From Geosiphon pyriformis (Eukaryota; Glomeromycota; Glomeromycetes; Archaeosporales; Geosiphonaceae): a DNA stretch of 64,000 nt. The position numbers were made by a program, and so were the translations under genes. The stretch is taken from NCBI GenBank assembly GCA_016748015.1, contig JAAOMT010000531.1, positions 119,721 to 183,720 of the forward strand. The letters are read 5' to 3'. Below are positions 10,896 through 21,612 of the stretch, one piece after another; position 1 is the first letter of the stretch, and each line of letters opens with the position of its first letter. The notes beneath the pieces were generated by a model. The model made no database searches, had not been told where the DNA came from, and worked only from the letters and a program-made list of their open reading frames with translations.

Positions 10896-11617
10896 TCATC
10901 TTCTCCAAAGAGATTGAGCTCTGGTGAAATCAGACTATTTATGGGATAGTCTATGTGAAGGGTTTTGTCTAACTCAAAACTAACTAGTTTGTTAAAGTCT
11001 TTTGTGGATAGAGTATATAGTACTTGAGGCAAAATAAGCTTTGTATCTAAGAAACCAAATTTTTGTATAAGAGTTTTGGCTCTTCTTGCAATAGTCAAAA
11101 CTCTTGGGACATCCAATCATATAATGCCCAAAATTTCCACTTGTATCTCTGAAGTTGTTTTCTTCATGAGCTTCATGTCTTCTATGATTTCACCAAGACG
11201 ACCATAGAGTTCTAGTTGTCTTCCATATGACAAGTTTTTGTCTATGGACAAGATTTCTTGTATTGTTTTTCCAATTGTGCTGGAAGGTGAAAGTATTACT
11301 GCTGTTATGCTTTCCAGCAGGTATTTATCCATTTTGCCACCAATTCTTTTTTTTCTGGTAGTTGTTTTCTTTGGTCTAATAACAGTGTGAGTTCCACTGT
11401 TGTCTGTTATAGTGGTTTGTTTTCCGATAGTCAGAGTAGCATTTGGATAGTTCTTGATCCAGTACTTATGGAGAGTATAAAAAGTGTTTTGAATGTTTTG
11501 ATCCAGGAAATAATTGTTCATGTCGATTGAAGATACCTCTGTTTTGGGAATGATGCATTTATTTATATCTAATTTTTGCTGATCATTTGGGTCGGTATTA
11601 CTACAACAGGTAACCAA
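10865..11617 (-). pseudogene. Element 2 ORF3 downstream of integrase, unknown function
   Basis: Two stretches in one frame, 11617-11117 and 11116-10865, separated by a single TGA. The frame is -1 relative to integrase. The product is hydrophilic, about 250 residues, with a basic patch RPKKTTTRKKRIGGK in the middle, then helical LELYGRLGEIIEDMKLMKK and PRVLTIARRAKTLIQKFG segments. The last ~10 codons are encoded by the LTR. Element 1 keeps the same ORF at about 20200-20901. I do not recognise the fold. It is not an obvious envelope protein: no signal peptide or membrane segment is visible. Confidence 0.65.
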
Positions 11618-11619
11618 TC

Positions 11620-12789
11620 AGGTCATTTGTGATATTTTTTGAGTTGCATGCCATGAACAGGGCAATCACTAAATATTGTTCCATATTGATTTTGTAACAT
11701 ATAAGAACTATTGTTCAAAACTTTGTTGACTATAAAGGGTCCTTTCTACCGGCTAGAGAATTTATCACCATAGACATTGTCTCTGTCTGAACAGTATTCC
11801 AAAACTAAGTCACCAACACTTAAGAAAAGTGTTTTATAGGTCTTTTTCTTTTTGAGCTTCTTTTGGATCTGTTTTATCTTTTCAAAGGCAATTATCCGTG
11901 CTTCTACTAATAAGTCAAGAATGATACCAAGTCTTCTTTGCAAAATGTCCTTGTAATCTCCTATTGTTATTTCTTCAAAAGATATTGTTTCTATATTCAT
12001 TTCTATTGGTAGAGTTGCCATTCATCCATAAAGCAGATAAAAGGGTTCATAACTTGTTATGTCATGATTCACAGTTCTGTAAGCAAACAAGACTGAAGGC
12101 AATACTTTGTCCCATAAGTTGGTTTTTTCACTGGTTTTGGCTAGGGTTTCACATAGTGTTCTATTGAAATATTTCACTAGACCATTTGTTTGGGGGTGAT
12201 AAGGAAAAGAGAGTTTATGAAGTATTCCCATTTTTCTGCAAAGTTCTTCAACCAGTGTATTGAGAAAAGCTTTTCCTCTATCAGATAAAAGTTCTTTGGG
12301 GCAGCCGTAGCAACAGATAATATCTTCATAAATGAAATTGGCAATTAAGACTGCTGTTTGATCTAGGGTGGCTCTTGCTTCTACCCATTTTGTAAGATAG
12401 TCGGTAGCTGTGATAATGTATCTGTTGCCATCAGGAGTTACTGTTAAAGGTCCAACAACATCTATATCAATTCTATCAAATGGTTGACCAACAGAGATTG
12501 GATGAATATCTTTCTTGCGATTGGGTTTTCCTCTTTTTTGGTAGGTATCACAGGTTTTGATGTATTCAGCAATGTCTTTTCCCAAGGTAGACCAATAATA
12601 GCGAGCTAAAGTTTTCTGAATTGTTTTTGTTTTTCCAAAGTGTCTAGCTAATGGATCAGTGTACATATTGTAGATCACAATTTCTCTTTCTTTAAATTTA
12701 ATGACTCTCTGAGGGCGGTCAAGATCTTTTCTATTTCTTTTATATAACTGGTTCTGGCAAATCAAATAGAAATTTGATTGTTTTTGCAA
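11620..12789 (-). pseudogene. Element 2 integrase, broken
   Basis: Frame 12789-12022 continues into 12021-11620 apart from single stops. The zinc-binding N-terminus is damaged: YTDPLARHFGK and CDTYQ where other copies have His and CxxC. The catalytic core has IDIDVVGPL and LLSDRGKAF, but GLVKYFNRTL has Lys where the DDE Glu should be; element 1 keeps Glu there. A C-terminal DNA-binding-type segment follows (GDLVLEYCSDRDNVYGDKFSS). Integrase inserts the cDNA; this copy could not. Confidence 0.85.
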
Positions 12790-13037
12790 ATGTTCTCTTT
12801 GCTGTCAAATATAGTCTGGTGAGTATTGTCTTTTACCCAAAAATTTCATTAAAGCAGAGTAGTTGTTCAAGTCCATTATCATGTTTGTTTGTGGGGGAGT
12901 TACAAATAATTAAGTTGGTTTGGTTTGAGAGGGTTTTACTATCACTGGATGGTAAGTCTAGAGAGAGCGTTGGCGTTTTGATGATTAGCTCTTTTGTGGT
13001 ATTGAATGTCATAGTCGAATTCATCCAAGTGGAGTAT

Positions 13038-13622
13038 CTAGCGAGTTATCCGTTTATGTTCCAGGTTTTTTTTGTTGCATAGCCAAACCAAAGCTTGGTG
13101 ATCTGTTATCACCAAAAATTTCACACCCTTAAGATATTTGTCCCAGTAGCTGATAGCCCAAACTACTGCTAAGCATTCCTGCTCAGTAACTGAGTAGTTC
13201 CTTTCTGCTGGTGTGAGAGTTCTACTGGCATATGCTACGGCATGTTCTCTGTTATCTTCATCTTTTTGGGAAAGAACAACACCAAGTCCATAGCCAGATG
13301 CATCAGTGTGAAGGATAAAAGGTTGATCCAAATTAGGTTGCATGAAGATGGGTTCTGTAACCAGTTTTTCCTTCAGAATTTCAAATGCTTTTTGTTGATG
13401 AGTGCTCCAGTGATAATTGATGTTTTTCCTAAGTAGCTGATTAAGAAGAGCAGCGATTTTGGAGAAATCCTTGACAAACTTGCAATAATAAGAGGCCAAA
13501 CCAAGAAAAGAGCATAATTCATGAACATTCATTGGTTGTCTAATGTTTTGAACTTTTTCAATTTTGGCTGGATCAGAGAAGATTCTATCTTTTGTAATAA
13601 GATGGCCAAGAAACTGGGTGGA
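13038..13622 (-). pseudogene. Element 2 RT thumb and RNase H
   Basis: Continues the pol frame after a TAA at 13623-13625 that replaces CAA. RNase H motifs are HTDASGYGLGVVLSQ, then [12 protein letters not shown] and VITDHQALVWL, giving the expected acidic residues. The TGG at 13407-13409 is intact here, while element 1 has TGA at 18243-18245. The frame then breaks before integrase (about 12830-13037). Confidence 0.85.
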
Positions 13623-15628
13623 TTAATGTCCAAAAAATGATTTGATTGGATTGATCTTGAGACCAGCATTTCTAAAGAGGTCAAAAACTTTTTGCAAATG
13701 TTCAAGGTGTTCATCCCAGGTTTTTGAGTATACCATTATGTCGTCCAAGTAGACTAAAACAAAGTTTTCTTTTACTAATTTAAATACTTTGTCCATTAAG
13801 CGTTGAAATATGGGAGGAGCATTTGTGAGACCAAAAGACATGATTGTGAATTCGTAAGTACCATATTTGGTAATGAAGGCAGTTTTTTTTCTGCTTTCTG
13901 GATCCATCTCTACTTGCCAGAATCCAGCAGTTAAGTCAATGGTTGAGAAGAAAACAGCACCATGGAATTGGTCTAGCATTGCATCAATCTTGGAAAGTAG
14001 GTACATGTCTTTTTCAGTAATGGCATTTAATTGGCGATAGTCAACACAAAAGTGTAGGGTTTTTTCTTTCTTGGATACCACTACAACTGGGAATGCCCAT
14101 TCACTTTTGGTTTCCTGTATAAATCCAAGGGTTTTCATTTGGGTTATTTCTTTTTTGATAAACTCATCATTGTGCCGGTTGGATTGATAGGGCTTCAAAT
14201 GGATGGGGCGAGTTTCTCTGGTGATGATAGTGTGTTGTATCACATGTGTACATCCAGGAGGTTCACCTTCTTTTGAGATAATTGGGCTGTTTCTAGCCAG
14301 CAGGTTTTCAATGTCTACTTTTCTTTCTTCTGGAGAGGGTTTTTTTTGTTCTACAACTAATAATTGGATTTCAGGTGGTTTGTTTTCAAAGGATTTTTGG
14401 ACTTCTTTTATTTCCTCTCGGGGTATCAAGCTGATTGGTTCCCAATCTTTGTAATAGATCAGGCAGGACATGCATTCATCGTTAGGAGAATACAATGATT
14501 TGTCGCACCAGCACCAGGCACAAAAACCATGCCACCAATAACTGTATTTGGCTTTCTTGCCTGGCTTTCTGTCAAAGGTTTTTCTGAGCATGTCATAATA
14601 AGACCAGCAGATCAGCTTGCCATTGACAATAATTCTTTCTTTATCTGCCTTAATATTATCTAGTAGTTTGCCATTGCTAGTGAAGATGGTATAAGCAAGT
14701 TCAGCAGTTTCTTCTTGTTCTTCTTGTTCTTCTTCTTCTTCACTTTCTTCATCATCTGATTCATCTGATTCATTTTTTTCTGGGCTCTGCTTGGGTACTG
14801 GGGAAGTTGTCCAATAGCAACACTTAACCACAATGGGTTTTTCACCACATCTGATGGTTAGTTCACAGAGTTCATAATCAAGCAAAGCCTTTGCTTTCTT
14901 GAGCCATTCATTGCCAACAATAATGGTGTATTCTTTTACTTCGGACACTTCCATATCAGTTTCAATGCTGATGCCATTAATGTGGACAGAAATAGCTTTG
15001 GCTATGCCAAGCCCTTTTTTCTTATTACCATGCATATTGGTCATTGGTCGTGTGGATAATTCATCAATTTTTCTGCCAATTGCTTCAAGAAATTGTTTGG
15101 CAATAACACTAACAGATGATCCACTGTCTAGGATCAAATCAATGAAGTAGCCAGCCACTTGGACTTTACAAATTAGAGGAGTGACATTGCTATTGTCAGC
15201 AAGTCCAGCTTGGCGAGGGCATTTGTTGGTTTTGGGTGTCTTTTTCTTTGGAATCAGGGATTTGCGAAGATCTTTTCTGAATTGTGGATGGGTCATCAAT
15301 TGGCCAAAGATTATATGTGCTGGGGTTTCCATAAGGTCTTTGACAACAGAATAGGGACCGGATTTTTGTACTATTTCTGGGGGTTCCAACGTTGGAGGGT
15401 TCTTGAAAACTTTGGCTTTTGGGGGCTCATTGTTGTCAGCAGTTGATGTAGAAGCTTTATTGGGGTCTAGAACAAAATCAACTTTGGCTTTCTTCTTCTT
15501 TCTTGTGGATTCAGAGGGGTTGATTGCTAATTCATCCATGTCATGGTCATCATCAGTTAAGTTAAAAGTGTAAAAGAGGTTTTCTTCTGGTTGGCTTGCA
15601 CTCTCACCCTTTGGAGATGCGCCTACCA
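13623..15628 (-). pseudogene. Element 2 pol: protease-RT, long open stretch
   Basis: Open from the frameshift site to 13623; the ATG at 15539 lies inside it. Protease has LILDSGSSVSVIAKQF. An acidic linker (EESEEEEEQEEQEE) and a Cys cluster (FCAWCWCDKS...ECMSC) precede the RT. RT motifs are FCVDYRQLN, IDLTAGFWQVEMD, SFGLTNAPPIFQ and YLDD at 13740-13751. Without a host interruption it ends only at a CAA-to-TAA stop. It is the best-preserved RT in the window. Confidence 0.88.
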
Positions 15629-17176
15629 GTTTAAAGACTAATAAACAGTGGCTTCAACTAGGGGATCCTCTCCAAAGAAATTGATGTTGGCATGATTGGG
15701 TCTTTGGTTGGGCACATTGTTGTTGTTGATCTTGTTGTTTTGAGCATCATTGTTTCTGGGGACTGGTGGAGGCAGTGGAAGATTGTTGCAATCTCTTAAA
15801 AAGTGTCCAGTTAATCCACAGTGATAGCATACAGGTGGGCCATGATTTTGTTGTCTTTGATAAGGTGGTTGCTGGGGCTGATTGAAGCGTGGTTCAAATC
15901 TGGGTCTTTGTGGTTGCTGATTTTCTCTGACTGCTTGGGCTAAGGGTTCTAATAACTGAGCAAAATTTACTGTGAGTCTGTCTATTAACTGTTCATTTGG
16001 ATCTTGAGTGTGAATGGCAAAAGAAGTAGCAGCCATTTGAGGGGCAGGAGCCATGACAGAAACAGAAACAAAAACTGGTAGTGTGGATCCCAAGTGCATC
16101 CTTTGGTTGTCTTCAATTCTTTGTGCTAATTCAATGGCCATATTCATGGTGGAATTATCTTTCAGGACCAGGAGGAGCCAAAGAGCATATGATAGATCAG
16201 TTCTCAATCCTTTTGTGAAGGAGTGAATTTTTTGCTCTTCTGTCCAATTTTTTCCAGTGTCTACTCATTTGATTAACTTTCTGATTGCTTTGGCGTATTT
16301 GGTTACAACTTTACCAGGACCTTGGGTTCTTCTTTCCAATTCCATACGCCATTTTGATATTAATATTGGGGTTCTGAACTTGTTTTCAAACCGGGTAGTA
16401 AAAAAAGTGTTGATTTCTCCCACATTTGCTGGTGTCCATCTAACAATTCTTTGCTGGGCATTGGCATCTGTTTCTTGTGAGAACCAGATAGCAGGGGATC
16501 CTTGAAGGTAGCCACCAACAATTTGGAACTTGTACTCATTATTATATTAATTGGCTGTAGCAGCTCTTTCAAAGTCATCCAACCATTCAATTGGATCTTG
16601 TGCATCACTTTTAAATAATGGTATTGGGGTGTTGTTTCTTCGCCCTAGAGCAGTTTGTATACCTTGGAGGGCGGCCAGAATGTTTGCTTGCATGAGGTCA
16701 TTAGCCATTGGTTCAGGGGTAACTGTTTGTATAGATGAGTCTAATTCACTTGATAAAAAATCAAAAACAGGTGCAGTTTGGTAGCTTTCTTCTTCTGTTT
16801 CAAAGGGAGTTTCAGTTGCTTGATGGGCAGCAATCCAAATGTGGATTTGATGATTCAGATATTCGAAATCAGAGGGCTGTTGTTCAAAGGTTGCAGAATA
16901 TAAGAGCTGATTGATACTGTTGTTTCTTTCTTCAAAGTCATTTTCAAAATAAGCTTGGTCAAAGTAATAGGTTGTATAAGCATTGTAGGTTTCAGCTGAA
17001 TGCTGGTTCAGGAACCAGTTCCAAAAGTCTTGGAATTGTCTACTGGATTGTTTTTTAAGAGGAAAGCAGATCAAGCAGGAGGGCAAGAGATTGAGTTCAA
17101 TAAAGTCTAGATCGTTTCTGTTGTGTGCTGCAAAGTGTTCTTCTGATTGCTGTGGCAGATATGAGTAATCACCCAT
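15623..17176 (-). pseudogene. Element 2 gag, three stops
   Basis: ATG at 17176 (MGDYSYLPQQ) begins gag; the frame runs to TAG 15623-15625. The N-terminal region has aromatic-rich FQDFWNWFLNQ, the capsid-like part starts at about 16590, and the knuckle CYHCGLTGHFLRDC lies near 15790-15835. Stops at 16547-16549 (TAA), 16265-16267 (TGA) and 15638-15640 (TAG, CAG in element 1) disable it. Slippery TTTAAAC is at 15629-15635, one codon before the natural stop. Confidence 0.85.
15629..15635 (-). promoter_or_regulatory. -1 frameshift site TTTAAAC, element 2
   Basis: Minus strand reads T TTA AAC TGG TAG in gag phase, identical to element 1. Pol is the -1 frame. The mutation TAG at 15638-15640 now stops ribosomes one codon short of the slip site. 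Confidence 0.68.
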
Positions 17177-17228
17177 ACAATAAGGGAATAAGTGAATTTT
17201 GACAACCTCACAGGGAGCACTACTTTTA

Positions 17229-17858
17229 TGTTACAGGTTGGAGTAACAAGCTAATGGATAGCAAGGAAGAACAGTATTGTATGGTGATGGAAATAAACAA
17301 AAAAGGAATTACAATAAGGGAGCAAATTGAATAAGTAGGAATTCAATGTGCATGATCAGTCTCATAAAAATCACAGTTGCTAATCTTTTCTTAAATCTGA
17401 AGGTAGAGAAATAGTCCGTGATTGTCAACAAGATAACACCGGTGTTATTATTCTATGCCTCAACTCGGCGATTCTTAGAATCAATAACAGGTATCATTGT
17501 ACTTTTCAATTGTTTCTTTATTCAATAAATTACAAGAGCAAGCCAATTGCTTCTCAGGCTAATTCTAACAAATACAAATCAAGAAGGGGAAAAGATAAGG
17601 TATGTGAATGCCAACAAGTAGATACTTAAAGGTAAGGAAAGGGGAATAAGCGATTATAAGAGGAAGTAATTGATATTGTTTATTTTATTACTTTGATCAT
17701 ATCTTTCTACAACTAAAGGAATTATCGCTTATATAGCTATCTAAAGTGGTCAACGATCAGGTCAACAATCATTATCTAAAAATAGGGTGGCTAATTATAT
17801 GACATCATTGGCTAATACATGTGATAATTAATAAAAACTATGTGTTTCAACTGTAACA
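17229..17858 (-). repeat. Element 2 5' LTR (630 bp)
   Basis: Starts TGTTACAGGTTGGAG and ends CTGTAACA. The U3 array is reduced to about two units (17745-17772). TATA on the minus strand is at 17730-17737. The primer-binding site candidate beyond the LTR reads TAGTGCTCCC (minus strand from 17222), so the TGG that should pair with the tRNA CCA end has changed. Confidence 0.9.
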
Positions 17859-17932
17859 ATATTTTACTATATCTACTTCTGATTGGTTAATAACTATGCT
17901 AATATATATTCCCTATATTTCTATGAGTAATA
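17859..17932 (-). repeat. LTR-B solo LTR, right piece
   Basis: Matches the terminal ~70 bases of the element 3 LTRs (TTTTACTATATCTACTTCTG ... CTATGAGTAATA). The first four bases are the ATAT duplication of element 2. CTGA follows as the degraded target duplication, then the element 1 RT continues. Confidence 0.85.
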
Positions 17933-17936
17933 CTGA

Positions 17937-18710
17937 GATGAACATCTTGAACACTTGCAAAAGGTTTTTGACCTGCTCAGAAATGCTGGCCTTAAAATTA
18001 ACCTAATTAAATCTTTCTTTGGATGCCAATCTACCCAGTTTTTTGATCATTTTATTACAAAAAATGGAATTTTCCCTGACCCAGCTAAAGTTGAAAAAGT
18101 TCAGAATATTAGACAACCAATGAATGTTCCTAAACTATGTTCTTTCCTTGGTTTGGTCTCTTACTATTGCAAATTTATCAAGGATTTCTCTAAAATTGTC
18201 TTTCTTCTTAATCAGCTACTCAAAAAAAATGTCAATTATTACTGAGACACTCATCAACAAAAAGCTTTTGAAATTCTAAAGGAAAAACTTATTACTAAAC
18301 CAATTCTCATGCAATCTGATCTGGACCAATCTTTCATCCTCCATACTAATGTATCTGACTATAGACTTGGTGTTGTCCTTTCATAGAAAAATGAAAATGG
18401 CAGAGAACATGCCATAGCATATGTCAGTAGATCTCTCACACCAGCAGAAAAGAATTATTCAGTCACTGAACAAGAATGTTTAGCAGTAGTTTGGACTACT
18501 AGTTACTGAGATCAATATCTTTTTGGTGCAAAATTCTTAGTAGTAACAGATCATCAAGTCTTGGTTTGGCTGCGTAATAAAAAGAAGTTGAAACACAAAT
18601 AAATAACTTGCTGGATACTCCACTTGGATGAATTTGACTATAATATTTAACACTACAAAGGAGCAAATCATCAAAATGCCAATGCTTTCTCTAAACTTAC
18701 CATCTAATGA
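17937..18710 (+). pseudogene. Element 1 pol, second part: RT thumb and RNase H
   Basis: Resumes exactly where the element 1 RT stopped (DEHLEHLQKVFDL). FLGLVSYYCKFIKDFSK is the RT connection; RNase H follows to about 18710 with [23 protein letters not shown]. Stops include TGA 18243-18245 for a Trp codon kept by element 2. Confidence 0.85.
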
Positions 18711-18859
18711 TAATACAATCTCTTAAACCAAACCAACTTAATTATTAGTAACTCTTTCACAAACAAACACGATAATAGACTTGGACAACTACTCTGCCTT
18801 AATGGAATTTTTGGGTAAAGGACAATACCCACCAGAATACACTTAACAGCAAAGAGAAC

Positions 18860-20170
18860 ATTTGCACAAACAATCAAATTTCTATTTGATTCACCAAAAC
18901 CAGCTATATAAAAGAAATAGAAAAGATTTTGACTGCCCCCAGAGAGTCATCAAATTTGAAGAAAGAGAATTTAATAATATATAACATGTATACTGATCCA
19001 TTAACTAGACACTTTGGAAAAACAAAAACAATTCAGAAAACTTTAGCTTACTATTATTGGCCTATATTGGGAAAGAACATTGTTGAATACATCAAAACCT
19101 GTAACATCTGCCAAAAAAGAGGCAAACCCAATCACAAAAAAATATCCATTCAATCTTTGTTGGTCAACTATTTGACAGAATTGGTATAAATGTTGTTGGA
19201 CCTTTAACAATAACTCCTGATGGCAACAGATACATTATTACAGCTACTAACTATCTTACAAAGTAAGTAAAAGCAAAAGCCACTCCTGACCAAACAGCAA
19301 TTTCAATAGCCAATTTCATTTATGAAGATATTATTTGCCATCATGGCTGTCCCAAAAAACTTTTATTTGATAAAAGAAGAGTTTTTCTCAGTACATTGGT
19401 TGAAAAAAACAGCAATTTCAATAGCCAATTTCATTTATGAAGATATTATTTGCCATTATGGCTGTCCCAAAAAACTTTTATCTGATAAAAGAAGAGTTTT
19501 TCTCAGTACATTGGTTGAAAAACTTTGTAGAAAAATGGGAATATATCATAAACTTTCCTCTTCTTATTACCCCCAAACAAATGACCTAGTGGAATGTTTT
19601 AATAGAACACTATGTGAAACCCTAGCCAAAACCAGTAAAAAAACAAACTTATGAAACAAAGTATTGTCTTCAGCTTTGTTTGCTTATAGAACTGTGAATT
19701 ATGACATAACAAGTTATGAATCTTTTTATCTGTTTTATGGATGTATGGCAACACTACCAATAGAAACTGACATTAAAACAATATTCTTTGAAGAGATCAC
19801 AATAGGAAATTACAAAAATATTTTGCAAAGAAGACTTGGTACCATTCTTGATTCCTTGGTTGAAGCACAAATAATTGCTTTTAAAAAGATAAAACAGTTC
19901 CAAGAAAAGCTTAAAAAAAAGAAAACCTATAAAACACTTTCTTTAAGTGTTGGTAACTTGGTATTAGAATATCATTTTGACAGAGACAATGTCTATAGTA
20001 ATAAATTCTCTAGCTAATGGAAAAGACTTTTTATAGTCAACAAAGTTTTGAACAATGGTTTTTATATTCTTCAAGATCAATCTGGAACAATCTTCAATGA
20101 TTGTTTTGTTCATAGTACATAACTCAAGAAATATCATAAACGACCTAATTAGTTGCCTGTTGTGGTAATA
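18860..20170 (+). pseudogene. Element 1 integrase, with internal 115-bp tandem duplication
   Basis: The N-terminal zinc region retains CNICQKRGK (about 19099-19125). The core has GLVxFNR-type DLVECFNRTL with the catalytic Glu, around 19586-19615. Within the core, bases 19294-19408 are repeated at 19409-19523 with two transitions; 115 is not a multiple of three, so the frame is lost. The C-terminal region GNLVLEYHFDRDNVYSNKFSS ends near 20015, followed by the KYHKRPN tail. Confidence 0.82.
19294..19523 (+). repeat. 115-bp direct tandem duplication
   Basis: Copy 1 is 19294-19408 and copy 2 is 19409-19523. The only two differences I see are C/T changes (CATCATGG vs CATTATGG and TTATTTGAT vs TTATCTGAT). 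Element 2 has this integrase segment once, so the duplication is private to element 1. Confidence 0.88.
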
Positions 20171-20199
20171 CTGACTCAAATAATTAACAAAAATCAAGT

Positions 20200-20901
20200 A
20201 TAAATAAATGCACTATTTCCAAAACAGAAGTATCTTTAATCAACATAAACAATTATTTTCTGAATTAAAACATTTAAAACACCTTCTATACTCTCTATAA
20301 ATATTAGATCAAAAACTATCCAAATGCTACTTTGACTATTGGAAAACAAACCACTATAACTGATAATAGTGAAACATATACTGTTATTAGACCAAAAAAA
20401 ACTACTATCAAAAGAGAAAAAATTGGTAGCAAAATGAATAAATATCTGTTGAAAAGTATAACAGCAGCTATACTCTTACCTTCCAGTACAATTGAAAAAA
20501 CACTTCAAGAAATCTTACCTATAGACAAAAACTTGTCATATAAAAGACAATTAGAACTCTATGGTCACCTTGGTGAAATCATAAAAGATATGAAACTCAT
20601 GAAAAAAACAACTTCAGAAATACAGGCAGAAATTTTGGGCATTATACAGTTAGATGTCCCAAGAGTTTTAACTATTGCTAAAAAAGCCAAAACTCTAATA
20701 CAAAGATTTGGTCTCTTGGATACAAAACTCATTTCGCCTCAAGTGTTATATATTCTATCTACAAAAGACTTCAACAAATTAGTTAGCTTTGAGTTAAATA
20801 AAACTTTTCAATTAGATTACATCATGAATAGCTTAATTTTGCCGGAGCTTAATCTCTTTGAAGAGAATAATATTATGGTTGAAACTTACACTTCTTTTTA
20901 A
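20200..20901 (+). pseudogene. Element 1 ORF3 downstream of integrase
   Basis: Homologous to the element 2 ORF3. The clean stretch 20332-20901 (LTIGKQTTITDN... to VETYTSF) has 190 codons. The upstream part carries TAA and TAG where element 2 has CAA or TGG codons. It is in the -1 frame relative to integrase, as in element 2, and runs about 10 codons into the 3' LTR. Function unknown. Confidence 0.65.
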
Positions 20902-21608
20902 TTATTACATGTATTAACCACTAATGTTATATAAATTAACCACTCTATTTTTAGAAAGTAATCATTGACCTGACTGTTAATTTGATCATTGATCTGATTA
21001 TTAACTTAATTAATGATCTGATTATTGACCTGATCATTGACCTGATCATTGACCTAATTGTTGATTTAATTATTGATCACTTTTGATAACTATATAAATA
21101 ATGGATCTCTTAGCTGTAGAAAAATATGTAAAAATCAAGGAAATCAAATAAATAAAATAACAACTTTTATCTTAATCTTTTTCTTATTGCTAATTTCTCT
21201 TTTCCTATCTTCAAATATCTGAATATCTTAGAGTAAAAGATCATTTGTTGGTTATTTCTTATTCTTTTTCTGACTTGTATAATTGTAGCATTTGAAGATT
21301 ATTGAATAAAGCATGACTGAAGAGTACATCTGATACCTAATATTGAATTCTAAGAGCACTAATATAAGGCATAAAATTATACAAGGCATAATTATTTGTT
21401 AACAGTACAGACTATCCCTTTATTTTCAGATTCCCAGGTTATCTTTGAAAAGTATAGTGACTGAGATATTTTATAAGACTGATTTTACACATTGAATCCA
21501 TACTTATTTAATTCACTCTTTGAAATTGAAATCTCTTTGATTATTTTCATTACCCTACAATCCTGTTTTCCCTTATTATCCGTTAGCTTGTTACTCCAAT
21601 CCATAACA
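20871..21608 (+). repeat. Element 1 3' LTR (738 bp)
   Basis: TATTATGG...CCATAACA. U3 array about 20959-21080, TATATAA at 21091-21097, AATAAA near 21303. The purine-rich GAAGAGAATAA just upstream (20860-20870) is the polypurine tract and is also coding in ORF3. Confidence 0.88.
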
Positions 21609-21612
21609 CTAT

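Larger units (their letters stand above)
10146..17858 (-). mobile_element. Element 2: Ty3/gypsy retrotransposon, youngest in the nest
   Basis: Minus-strand element with LTRs 10146-10895 and 17229-17858, both TGTTAC...TAACA, flanked by ATAT (10142-10145 and 17859-17862). Inserted into the LTR-B solo LTR. Same family as element 1, opposite orientation, and clearly less mutated: protease to RT is open for 638 codons with intact DSG and YLDD. It still has stops in gag and frameshifts before integrase, and lacks the third acidic integrase residue, so it is not autonomous. Confidence 0.92.
5228..21608 (+). mobile_element. Element 1: Ty3/gypsy LTR retrotransposon, nested and decayed
   Basis: Bounded by LTRs 5228-5893 and 20871-21608 and flanked by an identical 4-bp target duplication CTAT (5224-5227 and 21609-21612). 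Internal order is gag, protease, RT, RNase H, integrase, which is the Ty3/gypsy order, then an extra ORF. The element is interrupted inside the RT palm by the LTR-B solo LTR (9404-17932), which itself contains element 2. The coding DNA is much more decayed than in element 2: stops arise at CAA, CAG and TGG positions that element 2 keeps. It is inserted in LINE-1 ORF1, in the opposite orientation. Confidence 0.9.

Noticed and set aside
10865-11617. ORF3 as an envelope gene
   Set aside because: No signal peptide, transmembrane segment or Cys-rich ectodomain is visible; the protein is hydrophilic and basic.
13623-15539. Functional pol in element 2
   Set aside because: Protease-RT is open, but gag has three stops, the frame breaks before integrase, and integrase has Lys in place of the catalytic Glu.
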